Shown here: positions 43,786 to 53,464 of the stretch, piece by piece | Layout of the letters: the number at the start of each line of letters is the position of its first letter | Position numbering within the stretch: position 1 is the stretch's first letter | Assembly: GCA_964472565.1 (NCBI GenBank) | Contig: CAYYNB010000002.1 | Location: 34,910 to 98,909 of the forward strand | DNA length: 64,000 bases | Direction: 5' to 3' | From: DATAMF01 sp964472565 | Lineage (GTDB): Bacteria; Chloroflexota; Anaerolineae; Aggregatilineales; Aggregatilineaceae | Notes under the pieces: generated by a model | Told to the model about the DNA's origin: nothing | The model's input: only the letters and a program-made list of their open reading frames with translations | The model's database searches: none | Translations under genes and position numbers: made by a program

Positions 43786-44769
43786 CTACCAAAACATCCC
43801 CATCATCGCATAGTACCCGGCCCCAATCATCACCACCGCTGGAATCGTGATAAACCACGACAGCACAATCCGTGTGACCGCTTCCCAGCGCACCATTTGC
43901 ACCCGATCCGCGCTGCCCGCGCCAATAATCGACGAACTCATGATATGCGTCGGGCTGACCGGGCCGCCCAACAGTCCAGCCGCCAGCAGCACCCCACTCG
44001 ATGCCAGTTGGGAGCCAAAACCATGTACCGGACGCACGCGGTAAAACTTCGCGCCTAACGTTTGGATAATTCTCCGCCCTCCCAGCAGCGATCCAAGAGC
44101 CATCGCCCCCGCCGCCGCCAGCAGCACCCACAGCGGAACCTCAAATTCATCGAATGAACCGGCGGCCATCAGCCCCAGCATGATAATTCCAATCGTTTTT
44201 TGAACATCATTATTAGCCTGGGTAACGGCCAACAGAAAAGCAGTGATCACTTGTCCCCGCCGGAACCAGTTGTTGATCCGCGGCGATGCCCCTCGCGCCA
44301 GAAAATAGCACAGCTTGACCATATAAAACCCGGCGATCAGCCCGATAAAGGGTGACACAAAAAGTGTCAGCCCAATTTTCAGCAGCCCGTCAGCCCGAAT
44401 CGCATCCAGTCCGGCTCCGGCCCATGTCGCCCCCACCAACCCGCTGATGAGCGCATGTGTGGTGCTGTTCGGAATGCCCAACAGCGAAGTAATCCCAATC
44501 CAGGTGATCGCCGCCAACAGCCCCGCATAGATAATGGGGTTGGTAATGGCGTGTTCGGCAATCACACCCCGCCCAATCGTGGAGGCAACGGCCAATCCAA
44601 GCAAAAATGGGCTGAGCATCGTCGCCACGGCGGTCATCCATACCGCTTTTCGCAGGCTGAGAGCATGTGTTGAAATAACCGTCGCCAGAATATTCGCGGC
44701 AGCGGTTCGCCCATTCAAAAAGCCAAGTGTCAAAGCACATAAAACAACAAATCCTGCCTCTACTGTCAT
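43786..44769 (-). CDS. Inorganic phosphate transporter, PiT family
   Basis: A 327-residue, about 10-helix membrane protein. The second PiT signature is clear (FLLAVTQANNDVQKTIGI), as is GIPNSTTHALISGLVGA and its inverted repeat GPVSPTHIMSSSIIGAG. The first signature, normally GxNDxANA, reads GFLNGRTAAANILAT, so the usual Asp is replaced. This is common in some short PiT homologues but could change substrate or ion coupling. No phoU-like gene is adjacent. It converges with the transglutaminase-like gene. Confidence 0.88.
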   Translation of the reverse strand: MTVEAGFVVLCALTLGFLNGRTAAANILATVISTHALSLRKAVWMTAVATMLSPFLLGLAVASTIGRGVIAEHAITNPIIYAGLLAAITWIGITSLLGIPNSTTHALISGLVGATWAGAGLDAIRADGLLKIGLTLFVSPFIGLIAGFYMVKLCYFLARGASPRINNWFRRGQVITAFLLAVTQANNDVQKTIGIIMLGLMAAGSFDEFEVPLWVLLAAAGAMALGSLLGGRRIIQTLGAKFYRVRPVHGFGSQLASSGVLLAAGLLGGPVSPTHIMSSSIIGAGSADRVQMVRWEAVTRIVLSWFITIPAVVMIGAGYYAMMGMFW

Positions 44770-44836
44770 CGTCTGCCGTATTCTCTCTGCTGGCTGTATA
44801 ATTAACCTTCAACCCTTTGACTTCGGGAGGTCTATC

Positions 44837-45544
44837 GTGCTGCGAATGTTCTCTCTTGTGCTCTTTGTCTGCACCGTGCTGGCGTTCATGCTCGCCCACA
44901 CGGGCAGCACCGCCTACACACCCACCCCCACCCCCTTTGTTGAGCCGCAAGGCTGCTGGCAGCCGCCCAGTGACTATACGCGCGAATGGGTCAACGGCCA
45001 ACAGTTGAACAAGCGCACACTGGCGATGCTCGATCATGCCCAGGCAATTTACACAGCACAAGGTGGCGTTCTCGATTTCCGCTTGGGTCTGACTCAAGGC
45101 AGTTACACCGGAGCCTTAGCCGCCAGCTTTGGCACGCATGATGGCGGTGGTGCCATTGATCTATCGGTCCGCAGTCTGGGCGATTTTACGATCATGACAG
45201 CCGAAATCGAACCCATGCTTCACGCGCTCCGGTTGGCTGGTTTTGCCGCCTGGCTGCGCGACACCGGCGATCTCTATCCCAACTCGCCTATTCACATCCA
45301 TGCGATTGCCATTGGCGATCTGGACCTCTCCGTCATGGCACGTGCGCAGATTGACGGCACATTCGGCTATCTGCGCGGCTTTGATGGCCTGCCCCAGGTC
45401 GATGGCATCCCGCAGCTTGACCGGCATGGTGGGCCAATTCTCTGCCAGTGGATGCTCAACCAGGGTTTCTACGATCTCCGCGGCCAGCCCGTACCCTTTG
45501 CTACCGCCGGTGGCACCACTCAGCCCTTGCCCAGGTTGCCTTGA
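44837..45544 (+). CDS. Exported M15-like peptidase (hedgehog/DD-peptidase fold)
   Basis: About 235 residues. Starting at GTG 44837 (GGGAGG lies 6 nt upstream) the protein begins with a signal peptide LRMFSLVLFVCTVLAFMLA. The zinc-site motifs SFGTHDGGGAIDLSV (SxxxHxxxxxxD) and PIHIHAIAIG (His-x-His) match M15/hedgehog-type peptidases. These cut D-Ala peptide cross-links or related cell-wall substrates. A long open frame upstream to 44534 overlaps the PiT gene and is not used. It is followed by an MFS gene after 85 nt. Confidence 0.75.
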   Translation: MLRMFSLVLFVCTVLAFMLAHTGSTAYTPTPTPFVEPQGCWQPPSDYTREWVNGQQLNKRTLAMLDHAQAIYTAQGGVLDFRLGLTQGSYTGALAASFGTHDGGGAIDLSVRSLGDFTIMTAEIEPMLHALRLAGFAAWLRDTGDLYPNSPIHIHAIAIGDLDLSVMARAQIDGTFGYLRGFDGLPQVDGIPQLDRHGGPILCQWMLNQGFYDLRGQPVPFATAGGTTQPLPRLP

Positions 45545-45629
45545 TCTTGGTCAATTTGCTGAGTGCCGACAATTAGTTGGGCAGTATGATAAGATCATCT
45601 CAATATCTATAAAACTTTCCCGAATCTAC

Positions 45630-46805
45630 ATGAATCTAGAAACCACAACCCCCCGGACAGCTACCGTCCGGCTCCAACTTTTCGCTTTTTTGGTGGCCCG
45701 CTTGGCTCTCAACACCGGCCACCGGATGATTTATCCGTTTCTGCCCACTTTTGCACGCGGCCTGAACGTCGAGCGTTCATCGATTGCCCTGGCGCTGACG
45801 GCGCGTTCTGCGATGGGCTTCTTTGGCCCGTTTTTTGGTGCGCTGGCCGATTCGCGCGGACGCCGTATGGCGATGGTTTTTGGCATTTCCCTCTTTGTGA
45901 CCAGCATGATCTTAGTGACCGTCTGGCCGACCTACCTCGCCTTATTAGTCGCGCTGCTGCTTGCCAGCGCGGGCAAACAGATTTTTGAACCGGCCATGCA
46001 AGCCTACATTGGTGATCGGGTGCATTACACCCAGCGCGGCCAGGTGCTCGCCATCACCGAACTCAGTTGGTCAACCGCTTTTTTGCTGGGCATGCCGCTG
46101 GCCGGTTGGCTGATCGCGCGCTCAGATCGCTGGAATGCCCCTTTCGCGCTGTTGGCCGTGATCGGTGTGTTCGCCGCCGTGCTGCTGTGGCGCATCCTGC
46201 CTCCCGATTTGGCATCAGTCTCACAGCGCCCTTCCTTAGCCGCCGGGATTCGTCTGGTGTTGGCGCACCCTTCCGCGCTGGCCGCGCTCGTCGTCACCCT
46301 GATGATCAGTCTCAGCAACGAGGTAATCAGCATGGTGTTTGGCTCCTGGCTCAAGGATGACTTTGGGTTCGAGGTCACAGCGCTTGGAGCAGCAGCGGCG
46401 GTAATCGGCTTCGCGGAATTAGGCGGTGAAGGTCTGGTGGTGGCCCTGGTAGATCGCCTCGGCAAACGCCGCGCCCTCAGCCTGGGCATCAGCGCCAACA
46501 TTGCCGCCAGTCTCCTGCTGCCCCTGCTCGGCTTTAGCGTCATCAGTGCGCTGTCAGGCTTATTTCTCTTTTTTATCACCTACGAATTTGCGCTGGTCAG
46601 CGCTATTCCGTTGATGACCGAATTAGTACCCCGCGCCCGCGCCACGTTGATGGCCGGAAATGTGGCCTCGATTTCATTAGGGCGCATGCTTGGGACTTTA
46701 GCGGGTCCGTTTTTGTTCGAATGGGGCCTGTTAGCCAATGGGTTAGCAGCGGCGGCTTTCAGCGGGGTTGCCCTGGTAGCGCTGCTGTTTGTGCGGCAAG
46801 AATAA
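45630..46805 (+). CDS. MFS transporter
   Basis: A 391-residue major facilitator protein with 12 helices: RLALNTGHRMIYPFLPTFAR (helix 1), FGALADSRGRRMAMVFG (loop 2-3 motif) and the SAGKQIFEPAMQAYIGDRV loop. I start at ATG 45630 (MNLETTTPRT); the open frame extends far upstream into the M15-like gene in another frame and is a shadow there. The substrate is unknown. The next gene, a kinase-STAND protein, begins 42 nt downstream. Confidence 0.87.
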   Translation: MNLETTTPRTATVRLQLFAFLVARLALNTGHRMIYPFLPTFARGLNVERSSIALALTARSAMGFFGPFFGALADSRGRRMAMVFGISLFVTSMILVTVWPTYLALLVALLLASAGKQIFEPAMQAYIGDRVHYTQRGQVLAITELSWSTAFLLGMPLAGWLIARSDRWNAPFALLAVIGVFAAVLLWRILPPDLASVSQRPSLAAGIRLVLAHPSALAALVVTLMISLSNEVISMVFGSWLKDDFGFEVTALGAAAAVIGFAELGGEGLVVALVDRLGKRRALSLGISANIAASLLLPLLGFSVISALSGLFLFFITYEFALVSAIPLMTELVPRARATLMAGNVASISLGRMLGTLAGPFLFEWGLLANGLAAAAFSGVALVALLFVRQE

Positions 46806-46847
46806 CCCTCTTAAGGGTAAGAAGTCGCTGAGAGGTGGAAAGCTTTT

Positions 46848-49800
46848 ATGAATACGCCACACATCGTCGCGGGCCGCTTTCAGATTGATACGCTGATCGG
46901 GCGTGGCGGCATGGGCGAAGTTTTTCGCGGCATTGACCGGCAGACAGGCGAAGCGGTTGCCGTTAAATTACTGCGCCCCGACAATTTGAACCAGGCCCCC
47001 AGCGCTGTGGAACGCTTCCGCCGTGAAGGTGAAGCCTTGGGGCGTTTGAACCATCCCAATATCGTGAAAATGCTGGCGACTGTCGAAGAAGACGGTCATC
47101 ACTATATTGTCATGGAGTATGTGTCGGGTGGTTCGCTGCGCGATCTCTTAGACACTCAGCCCCTGCTTCCCCTTGAACAGGTCTTGAATATCGCGCTTGA
47201 TCTGGCCGATGCGCTGACTCGTGCCCACCGCCTGAACATTATTCACCGCGATCTCAAACCCGCCAATGTGTTATTGGCCAGCGATGGCACCCCGCGCCTG
47301 ACCGACTTCGGTATTTCCCAGATGGGAGATCGCCCGCGCATTACCCAGTCCGGCGTCGTGGTGGGCACCGATGCCTATCTCAGCCCCGAAGCCTGCCGGG
47401 GTGCCGAACTCGACACTCGCACCGATATTTGGTCCTTTGGTGCCATGCTGTTCGAAATGCTGACCGGACGCCGTCCCTTTGACGAACTTCAGACCGTAGC
47501 GATGTTGTTTGCTATTCTGACCAAACCCATTCCCGATCTGCTCGCGCTGCGGCCCGATCTCCCCATTCCCCTGGTCAACCTGATTTATTCTATGCTCGAA
47601 AAGGATCGCACCCTCCGCATCCCAAGTGTGCGCCGCGTCGGTTCCGAGATCGAGTCCATTCAGCGCAGGCTGCCGACCAAATCCCTGAACGGGGTGTCTC
47701 GCTTCCAAACGCCGACCCAGCCTGAACCGTCGCTCCATCCCAACAACCTGCCGACTCAGCCTACTCCCTTTATCGGACGGCGCGAAGAACTGGATGAAAT
47801 TCGTATTCTGCTGCAAAGTGGCGACTGCCGCCTTCTGACCTTGGTTGGGTTAGGCGGCAGCGGCAAAACGCGGTTAGGCATTCAGGCCGCCACCGAACAA
47901 CTCGAACGCTTTGTGCATGGTGTCTATTTTGTGCCGCTGGCGTCGCTCAACTCGCCAGACCTGATCGCCCCCACCATTGCCGAAGCCCTCCAGCTTCCCA
48001 TCGCCAATCAAGAAAATCTGCGCCAGCAGTTAGCCGACTATCTGCGCGAAAAGCGGATTCTGCTCCTGCTCGACAACTTCGAGCATATCATTGCCGGTGC
48101 AGACTTGTTGGGCGATCTGTTAAACGCGGCTCCCAATCTGAAAATACTGGTCACATCCCGTGAACGGCTCAATTTGCAGCAGGAATGGGTTTTCATTCTG
48201 CAAGGCATGGCTTATCCCGATAACCCCAACGTTGAAAATTTTGAAGAATACCCTGCCATTCAGATGTTTTTGCAAAGTATGCACCGTGCCCAGGCCGGAC
48301 TCACGCTGTCCGAAAGCGACAAACCCCACGTCCTGCGTATCTGCCAGCTTGTCGAAGGCATGCCGCTCGGCATCGAACTCGCTGCGGCGTGGGTCCGCAC
48401 CCTATCCCCACATGAGATCGCCCAGGAAATTGGACGTAATGCTGAGTTTTTAGCAACCTTCATGCGCAACCAGCCCCAACGCCATCGCAGTATGCGCGCC
48501 GTCTTCGAATATTCGTGGCATCTGCTTTCCGAACCGGAACGCGACACCCTGCGGCGGCTGTCCGTTTTTCGCGGCGGCTTCTGGCGCGATACCGCCGCAC
48601 AGGTCGCCCAGGCCACGCTGCCCCAGCTCTCCGCCCTGCTCGATAAATCCCTGCTGCGCCGCGACACGTTAGGCCGTTACGAAATCCATGAACTGCTGCG
48701 CCAGTTTGCGGCTTCTCATCTCGCCGCCGACCACACACCCGAACTCGAAACGCGGGATCGCCACTGTGCTTACTATGCGGAATTTCTGAACCAGCGGGCG
48801 ATCCTCCTTCGTGGTGGACGCTCCCAGCGCGAAGCATCCGAAGAAATTCGCGAAGAGATTGAGAACATCCGCGCCGCCTGGAAATGGGCGGTGAATCGGG
48901 AAAAAATAACCGAGCTGGGCCAGATGCTGGACAGTCTTGCCCGCTTTTATGACATGCGCAGTTGGTTTCAGGAAGGCTGCGCAACCTTTGGGCAGGCGGT
49001 GGCACAGTTGCGCGGAAACGACGCGGCCCAGCGGCTGTTTGCCCGCCTGTCAGTCCGGCAGGGCGAAATGTGTTATCACTTAGGGAACTATGCCCAGGCC
49101 CAGCACATCATCGAAACCGGCCTGCATATTCTCCATACCCTGAATGACCCGGATGAAATGGCTCACGCCCTATTGAATTTGGGCACGCTGAATTATCTGA
49201 TGGGGAATCATATCCGGGCCACACAGAGCTTGCAGGAAAGTCTGAGCCTTTACCGCGCCTTGAATGATCAGTGGGGTGTTGCGCACACACAAAGTATTTT
49301 AGGGCTGGCCGCCAATACGCGCGGTGAATACGCCGCTGCCCAGAATTATTTACAGGAAAGTTTGAATCTGTATAAAGAATTGGACGACCGTTGGGGCGTA
49401 GCGCGCCTGCTCAATATGTTAGGCGTGGTGCTGCAAAAAACGGGCGACTATGACCAGGCCAGGCATTTGGGGCAAGAAAGTCTGGCCCTGAGCCGCACAA
49501 TTGGTGATTTGCGCGGCATCGCCTATGCCTTAGGCAACTTAGGAGTTGTGTCCGGTGCTCAGGGCGAGTTCCACGCAGCGCGTACCCTATTACAGGAAAG
49601 CCTCAAAATCCGCCGCGAAATTGGCGATCTGCGCGGCGTTGTTTTTTCATTGACGGATCTGGGCGATATTATTTGTCAGGAGGATAATGTGGATGCTGCC
49701 GAGCCGCATTACCTGGATGCACTGCGTTGTGCGGTTGAAATTCAGGCTCAGGCACTCGCCCTCTGGGTGTTAGTGCGTATTGCCAGGGTCCGCTTGCGGC

Positions 49801-50006
49801 AGGGCGAAGCGGCTCAGGCGGCGGAATTGGTGGGTCTCATTCTCAATCACCCGCGCACCAACCGCGAGACGTATGAACTAACCCGTCGGCTGTCCACCGC
49901 TCTCGAACAGGCGATTGCCCCCGCTGCGCTGCGTGCGGCCCAGGAACGCGGCAAAGGACAGCCGCTCGATCAGGTCGTCGAAAAAATAGCTAAACGGGCC
50001 GTATAG
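46848..50006 (+). CDS. Ser/Thr protein kinase-STAND NTPase-TPR fusion
   Basis: A 1052-residue cytoplasmic signalling protein. It has: an N-terminal Hanks kinase (about 10-270) with GRGGMGEVFRG, Lys41 in AVKLL, catalytic IIHRDLKPANVLL and TDFGIS; a linker rich in Pro/Thr; a STAND/NB-ARC-like NTPase (about 305-600) with Walker A VGLGGSGKTRL, ILLLLDNFEHI and VTSRERLNL; and a C-terminal array of TPRs (about 690-990) with repeated LGNLG/LLNLG and YxxAxxxLQESL units of about 40 residues. There is no DNA-binding domain, unlike AfsR/MalT-type regulators. Signal and target are unknown. AGAGGTGG lies before the ATG. Confidence 0.93.
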   Translation: MNTPHIVAGRFQIDTLIGRGGMGEVFRGIDRQTGEAVAVKLLRPDNLNQAPSAVERFRREGEALGRLNHPNIVKMLATVEEDGHHYIVMEYVSGGSLRDLLDTQPLLPLEQVLNIALDLADALTRAHRLNIIHRDLKPANVLLASDGTPRLTDFGISQMGDRPRITQSGVVVGTDAYLSPEACRGAELDTRTDIWSFGAMLFEMLTGRRPFDELQTVAMLFAILTKPIPDLLALRPDLPIPLVNLIYSMLEKDRTLRIPSVRRVGSEIESIQRRLPTKSLNGVSRFQTPTQPEPSLHPNNLPTQPTPFIGRREELDEIRILLQSGDCRLLTLVGLGGSGKTRLGIQAATEQLERFVHGVYFVPLASLNSPDLIAPTIAEALQLPIANQENLRQQLADYLREKRILLLLDNFEHIIAGADLLGDLLNAAPNLKILVTSRERLNLQQEWVFILQGMAYPDNPNVENFEEYPAIQMFLQSMHRAQAGLTLSESDKPHVLRICQLVEGMPLGIELAAAWVRTLSPHEIAQEIGRNAEFLATFMRNQPQRHRSMRAVFEYSWHLLSEPERDTLRRLSVFRGGFWRDTAAQVAQATLPQLSALLDKSLLRRDTLGRYEIHELLRQFAASHLAADHTPELETRDRHCAYYAEFLNQRAILLRGGRSQREASEEIREEIENIRAAWKWAVNREKITELGQMLDSLARFYDMRSWFQEGCATFGQAVAQLRGNDAAQRLFARLSVRQGEMCYHLGNYAQAQHIIETGLHILHTLNDPDEMAHALLNLGTLNYLMGNHIRATQSLQESLSLYRALNDQWGVAHTQSILGLAANTRGEYAAAQNYLQESLNLYKELDDRWGVARLLNMLGVVLQKTGDYDQARHLGQESLALSRTIGDLRGIAYALGNLGVVSGAQGEFHAARTLLQESLKIRREIGDLRGVVFSLTDLGDIICQEDNVDAAEPHYLDALRCAVEIQAQALALWVLVRIARVRLRQGEAAQAAELVGLILNHPRTNRETYELTRRLSTALEQAIAPAALRAAQERGKGQPLDQVVEKIAKRAV

Positions 50007-50042
50007 TATAAGTATATTTGCTGCATCGTTAAAGGATTTAAA

Positions 50043-51329
50043 ATGTTGCCCTTAAGATTAGCTCTCATAGGTGCGGGACAGCGCGGCGCAGATGTGTATG
50101 GCGCTTATGCGTTACATCACCCCGATGAAATTCGTTTTGTGGCCGTTGCCGAACCGGTCTCCGAACGGCGTGAGCGTTGCGCGGAACAGCACGACTTACC
50201 CGCGGAGAATGTCTTTCGCTCCTGGCAGGACCTGCTGGCGCGTCCCCAGTTAGCCGATGCGGTCATTGTTGCCACCCAGGATCAAAACCATGTTGAGCCA
50301 ACACTGGCCGCCCTGCATGCCGGCTATAACGTGCTGCTTGAAAAACCGATGGCAACCACGTTAGACGGCTGTATCTCGCTGGTCCATGCCGCCGAAGCCG
50401 CCGGTGTTGTCTTGCAAATCTGCCATGTGCTGCGTTACACACCGTTTTTCTCAACGATTTACGATATTGTCCAATCGGGACGGCTGGGTGACATCGTGAC
50501 GGTTGAACACCGCGAAAATGTCTCCTACTGGCACATGGCGCACAGTTATGTGCGCGGCAATTGGCGCAACAAAGCCTTGTCCAGCCCGATGATTCTCGCC
50601 AAATGTTGCCATGATCTGGACCTGCTCTACTGGATTTTGGGCCAAAACGTTACCCGTCTGAGTTCGGTGGGGTCCCTGCGTCATTACCGCGCGGATCAGG
50701 CTCCTCATCCCGATGTTCCGCTGCGCTGCACCGATGGCTGTCCGGTGGCCGATCACTGCCCCTTTTATGCCCCCAGCATCTATCTGGAGCATCGCCCCTG
50801 GGGTAATCGAGAAATGAGTTGGCCGATGTCCACCCTCGCCAACGGTGATTTAAGCCACGCCGCCATCCTGCAAGCGTTACAGGAAGGCCCGTACGGTCGC
50901 TGTGTGTATCACTGTGATAACGATGTAGTGGACAACCAGATTGTGACCATGGAAACTGAAGCGCATACATCTATCGCGCTGTTCATGCACGGTCACAGCC
51001 ACGAAGAAAGCCGGACCATGCGTTATGATGGCACCCGTGCCACGTTAAGCGGTCTTTTCACCAATACCCGCAGCGAAATTCGCGTCCACGATCACCTGAC
51101 TAATCAGGTGGAGATCGTCCAGCCGCTTGAAATCGAAGGTGGGCACGGCGGCGGTGATACGGGTTTGATAGCGGCTTTTATCCAGACCTTGCGCGGGAAC
51201 AATGGACATCCGGCGCTCACGTCGGCTCGTGCGTCCCTCGAAAGTCACCTGTTGGCTTTTGCCGCTGAACAGGCGCGCCAGGATGCGACCGTCATCGATA
51301 TGACTGTTTTCCGTGCCGCTGCCTTATAA
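50043..51329 (+). CDS. Gfo/Idh/MocA-family oxidoreductase
   Basis: A 428-residue NAD(P)-dependent dehydrogenase. The N-terminal Rossmann domain starts LRLALIGAGQRGADVYG, with VLLEKPMATTLDG (the EKP motif) near residue 100. The C-terminal sugar-binding half carries KCCHDLDLLYWILGQ (His in CHDLD) and several Cys (CTDGCPVADHC) that might bind a metal. It probably oxidises or reduces a sugar or inositol-type substrate. AAAGGA lies before the ATG. lutABC follow after 9 nt, so the oxidoreductase and lactate-oxidation genes look co-transcribed. Confidence 0.9.
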   Translation: MLPLRLALIGAGQRGADVYGAYALHHPDEIRFVAVAEPVSERRERCAEQHDLPAENVFRSWQDLLARPQLADAVIVATQDQNHVEPTLAALHAGYNVLLEKPMATTLDGCISLVHAAEAAGVVLQICHVLRYTPFFSTIYDIVQSGRLGDIVTVEHRENVSYWHMAHSYVRGNWRNKALSSPMILAKCCHDLDLLYWILGQNVTRLSSVGSLRHYRADQAPHPDVPLRCTDGCPVADHCPFYAPSIYLEHRPWGNREMSWPMSTLANGDLSHAAILQALQEGPYGRCVYHCDNDVVDNQIVTMETEAHTSIALFMHGHSHEESRTMRYDGTRATLSGLFTNTRSEIRVHDHLTNQVEIVQPLEIEGGHGGGDTGLIAAFIQTLRGNNGHPALTSARASLESHLLAFAAEQARQDATVIDMTVFRAAAL

Positions 51330-51338
51330 GGATGTCAA

Positions 51339-52061
51339 ATGAGCCAACGGGTCGCGCTGTTCGTAACATGCCTTGTGGACCAGATCATGCCCGAAGTGGG
51401 CGTCGCAGCCGTCAAACTCCTGCGCCGTGCCGGTTGTCAGGTCGATTTTCCATCCGAACAAACCTGCTGCGGGCAGCCTTTTTTTAACAGCGGGTTTCGT
51501 GATCAAGCCGCCAAACTCGCCCAACGCACTATCGCCATCTTTGAGGACTACGATGCCGTAGTCCTCCCCGGTGGTTCCTGTACGGCCATGATCCGCCAGG
51601 AATATCCCCATTTGCTCGAACCCTGGCCCGGCTGGCGCACCCGTGCGGAATTGTTGGCCGCGAAAACCTTCGAGTTGGGCGATTTTTTGGTGCATCAGGC
51701 TTCCTGGGAACCACGCGCCGCCGCCCACGCGCCCCATGTCACTTACCATGATTCCTGCCACATGAACCGTATGCTGCACCTCAAACAGGAGCCGCGCACG
51801 CTGTTAGCGGCGTCCGGCTGCACCATCGTTGAGATGGATGAATCCGAGCGCTGCTGTGGTTTTGGCGGGTTGTTTTCCGTTCGTATCCCCCAGGTATCGA
51901 ATGCCATGACCACCGAAAAACTGCGGCGGGCCAAGCTCACGGAGGCCGATATGCTGGTCACGTCCGATCCGGGCTGTCTCATGCAGATGCGCGGGCTGGC
52001 CCGTCAGATGGGCGTGCGCGCCGAACATCTGGCGGTTGTGTTGGAGGAACTCACTCGATGA
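51339..52061 (+). CDS. lutA: L-lactate dehydrogenase complex subunit LutA
   Basis: A 240-residue CCG-domain protein of the LutABC lactate oxidation complex. Two Cys-rich CCG motifs are present: CCGQPFFNSGFRD in the first half and ERCCGFGGLFSV in the second, with SYHDSCHMNR-like HDSCHMNRML between them. These bind non-cubane 4Fe-4S clusters as in heterodisulfide reductase HdrB. AAGGATG lies before the ATG. The stop overlaps lutB by 4 nt. Confidence 0.93.
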   Translation: MSQRVALFVTCLVDQIMPEVGVAAVKLLRRAGCQVDFPSEQTCCGQPFFNSGFRDQAAKLAQRTIAIFEDYDAVVLPGGSCTAMIRQEYPHLLEPWPGWRTRAELLAAKTFELGDFLVHQASWEPRAAAHAPHVTYHDSCHMNRMLHLKQEPRTLLAASGCTIVEMDESERCCGFGGLFSVRIPQVSNAMTTEKLRRAKLTEADMLVTSDPGCLMQMRGLARQMGVRAEHLAVVLEELTR

Positions 52062-53464
52062 CCACCTTCCACGCTTTCCGCGCCAGTGCCGAGCGCGCCA
52101 TTCACAACGCAACATTACAGCGCGCGGTGGACAATGCCACCCTTCGTTTTCGCACCCACCGCGCCGAAGCGTTGGCCGAACTTCCCAATGCGGACGCCAT
52201 GCGCGACCATTTGAAGACGATTCGTGCATCCATCCTGGCGCATCTGGCCGATCATCTGGAACAGTTCGAGCGTTCGGCAGTCGCCGCCGGTGCCCAGGTG
52301 CATTGGGCGCATGATGCCGCCGAAGCCTGCCAGATCGTGACCCAGATCATCCACCAGCACGGCGCGACGTTGGCCGTCAAATCGAAGTCGATGGCGACTG
52401 AAGAAATCCACCTCAACCGCGCGCTCCGCGCCGCCGGAATCACGCCCGTTGAAACCGACCTGGGCGAATGGATCATTCAACTCGCAGACGAACCCCCATC
52501 CCATATCGTTGGCCCGGCGCTGCACAAAACCCGCCAGCAAATTGCCGAAATTCTGAGTAAGGAAACCGGCGAAACCCTCGACCCCGACGACATCCCCGGC
52601 ATGACAGCGTTGGCCCGCCGCGTCCTGCGCGAAAAATTTCTGGCGGCAGGCGTCGGCATTTCCGGTGCCAATTTGGGCGTCGCCGAAACAGGCAGCATCG
52701 TTTTAGTGACCAACGAAGGCAATGGCCGCATGGTGACAGGCGCACCCCCGGTTCACATTGCCGTGATGGGCATCGAAAAAGTGTGCCCCACCTGGGACAA
52801 TGCCGCCGTCTGGTTATCGGTGTTAGGCCGCAGCGCGACAGGTCAGCCCCTCTCTATCTACACCAATGTAATCACCGGCCCCGCCCGCCCCGCTGATCCT
52901 GATGGCCCCCGCGCGGTTCACATTGTCCTGCTGGACAATGGGCGCAGCCGCTTGTTAGGCACCACCTATGAAGAGGTTTTGCAGTGCATTCGCTGCGGCG
53001 CATGCCTGAATGTCTGCCCGGTCTATCAGGAAGTGAGCGGTCATGCCTATGGCAGCGCCTACAGCGGCCCCATCGGTGCCGTGCTGACTCCGCTGTTGTA
53101 CGGCCTGAAGGAATATGAAGCGCTTCCCCACGCCAGTTCGCTGTGCGGCGCATGTTTGGAAGCTTGCCCCGTGCGCATCGACCTGCCGCGGATGCTGCTC
53201 GACCTGCGCACCGAAGAGGTCCATCACCGGGTGCTGCCCTGGTACGAACGCTGGCTGGAATCGGGCGCGGCGTGGGTGTTGGGCCACACCCGGCTTTACC
53301 GTATCCTGACCGCTGCCGGGCGTATCATGCAGCGTCCGCTGGCCCGAAATGGATCACTGCGTTTACCCCGCCGCCTGAACCCGGCCCAGGAACGTAACCT
53401 GCCATCCCTCGCCCAACAATCGTTTCGTTCCATGTGGGAATCCGATCATGACAACTTCTCGTGA
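52058..53464 (+). CDS. lutB: L-lactate dehydrogenase complex subunit LutB
   Basis: A 468-residue iron-sulfur subunit. The N-terminal LUD domain (about 60-290) contains AVKSKSMATEEIHLN, DEPPSHIVGPALH and the GVAETGSIVLVTNEGN loop. Two 4Fe-4S ferredoxin motifs follow: CIRCGACLNVCPVYQ (about 309-323) and CGACLEACPVRIDLP (about 365-379). The C-terminal DUF3390-like tail is present. It transfers electrons from lactate oxidation. Start ATG 52058 overlaps lutA; the end overlaps lutC by 17 nt. Confidence 0.95.
   Translation: MTTFHAFRASAERAIHNATLQRAVDNATLRFRTHRAEALAELPNADAMRDHLKTIRASILAHLADHLEQFERSAVAAGAQVHWAHDAAEACQIVTQIIHQHGATLAVKSKSMATEEIHLNRALRAAGITPVETDLGEWIIQLADEPPSHIVGPALHKTRQQIAEILSKETGETLDPDDIPGMTALARRVLREKFLAAGVGISGANLGVAETGSIVLVTNEGNGRMVTGAPPVHIAVMGIEKVCPTWDNAAVWLSVLGRSATGQPLSIYTNVITGPARPADPDGPRAVHIVLLDNGRSRLLGTTYEEVLQCIRCGACLNVCPVYQEVSGHAYGSAYSGPIGAVLTPLLYGLKEYEALPHASSLCGACLEACPVRIDLPRMLLDLRTEEVHHRVLPWYERWLESGAAWVLGHTRLYRILTAAGRIMQRPLARNGSLRLPRRLNPAQERNLPSLAQQSFRSMWESDHDNFS

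Noticed and set aside
44353..44369. Palindrome TGACAC-N5-GTGTCA resembling the WYL operator
   Set aside because: It lies inside the PiT coding sequence and its half-sites are shifted by one base relative to CTGACA-N5-TGTCAG, so chance is likely.
45243..45629. N-terminal extension of the MFS gene at 45630
   Set aside because: The open frame overlaps the M15-like gene out of frame and has no transporter features; the MFS fold begins after ATG 45630.
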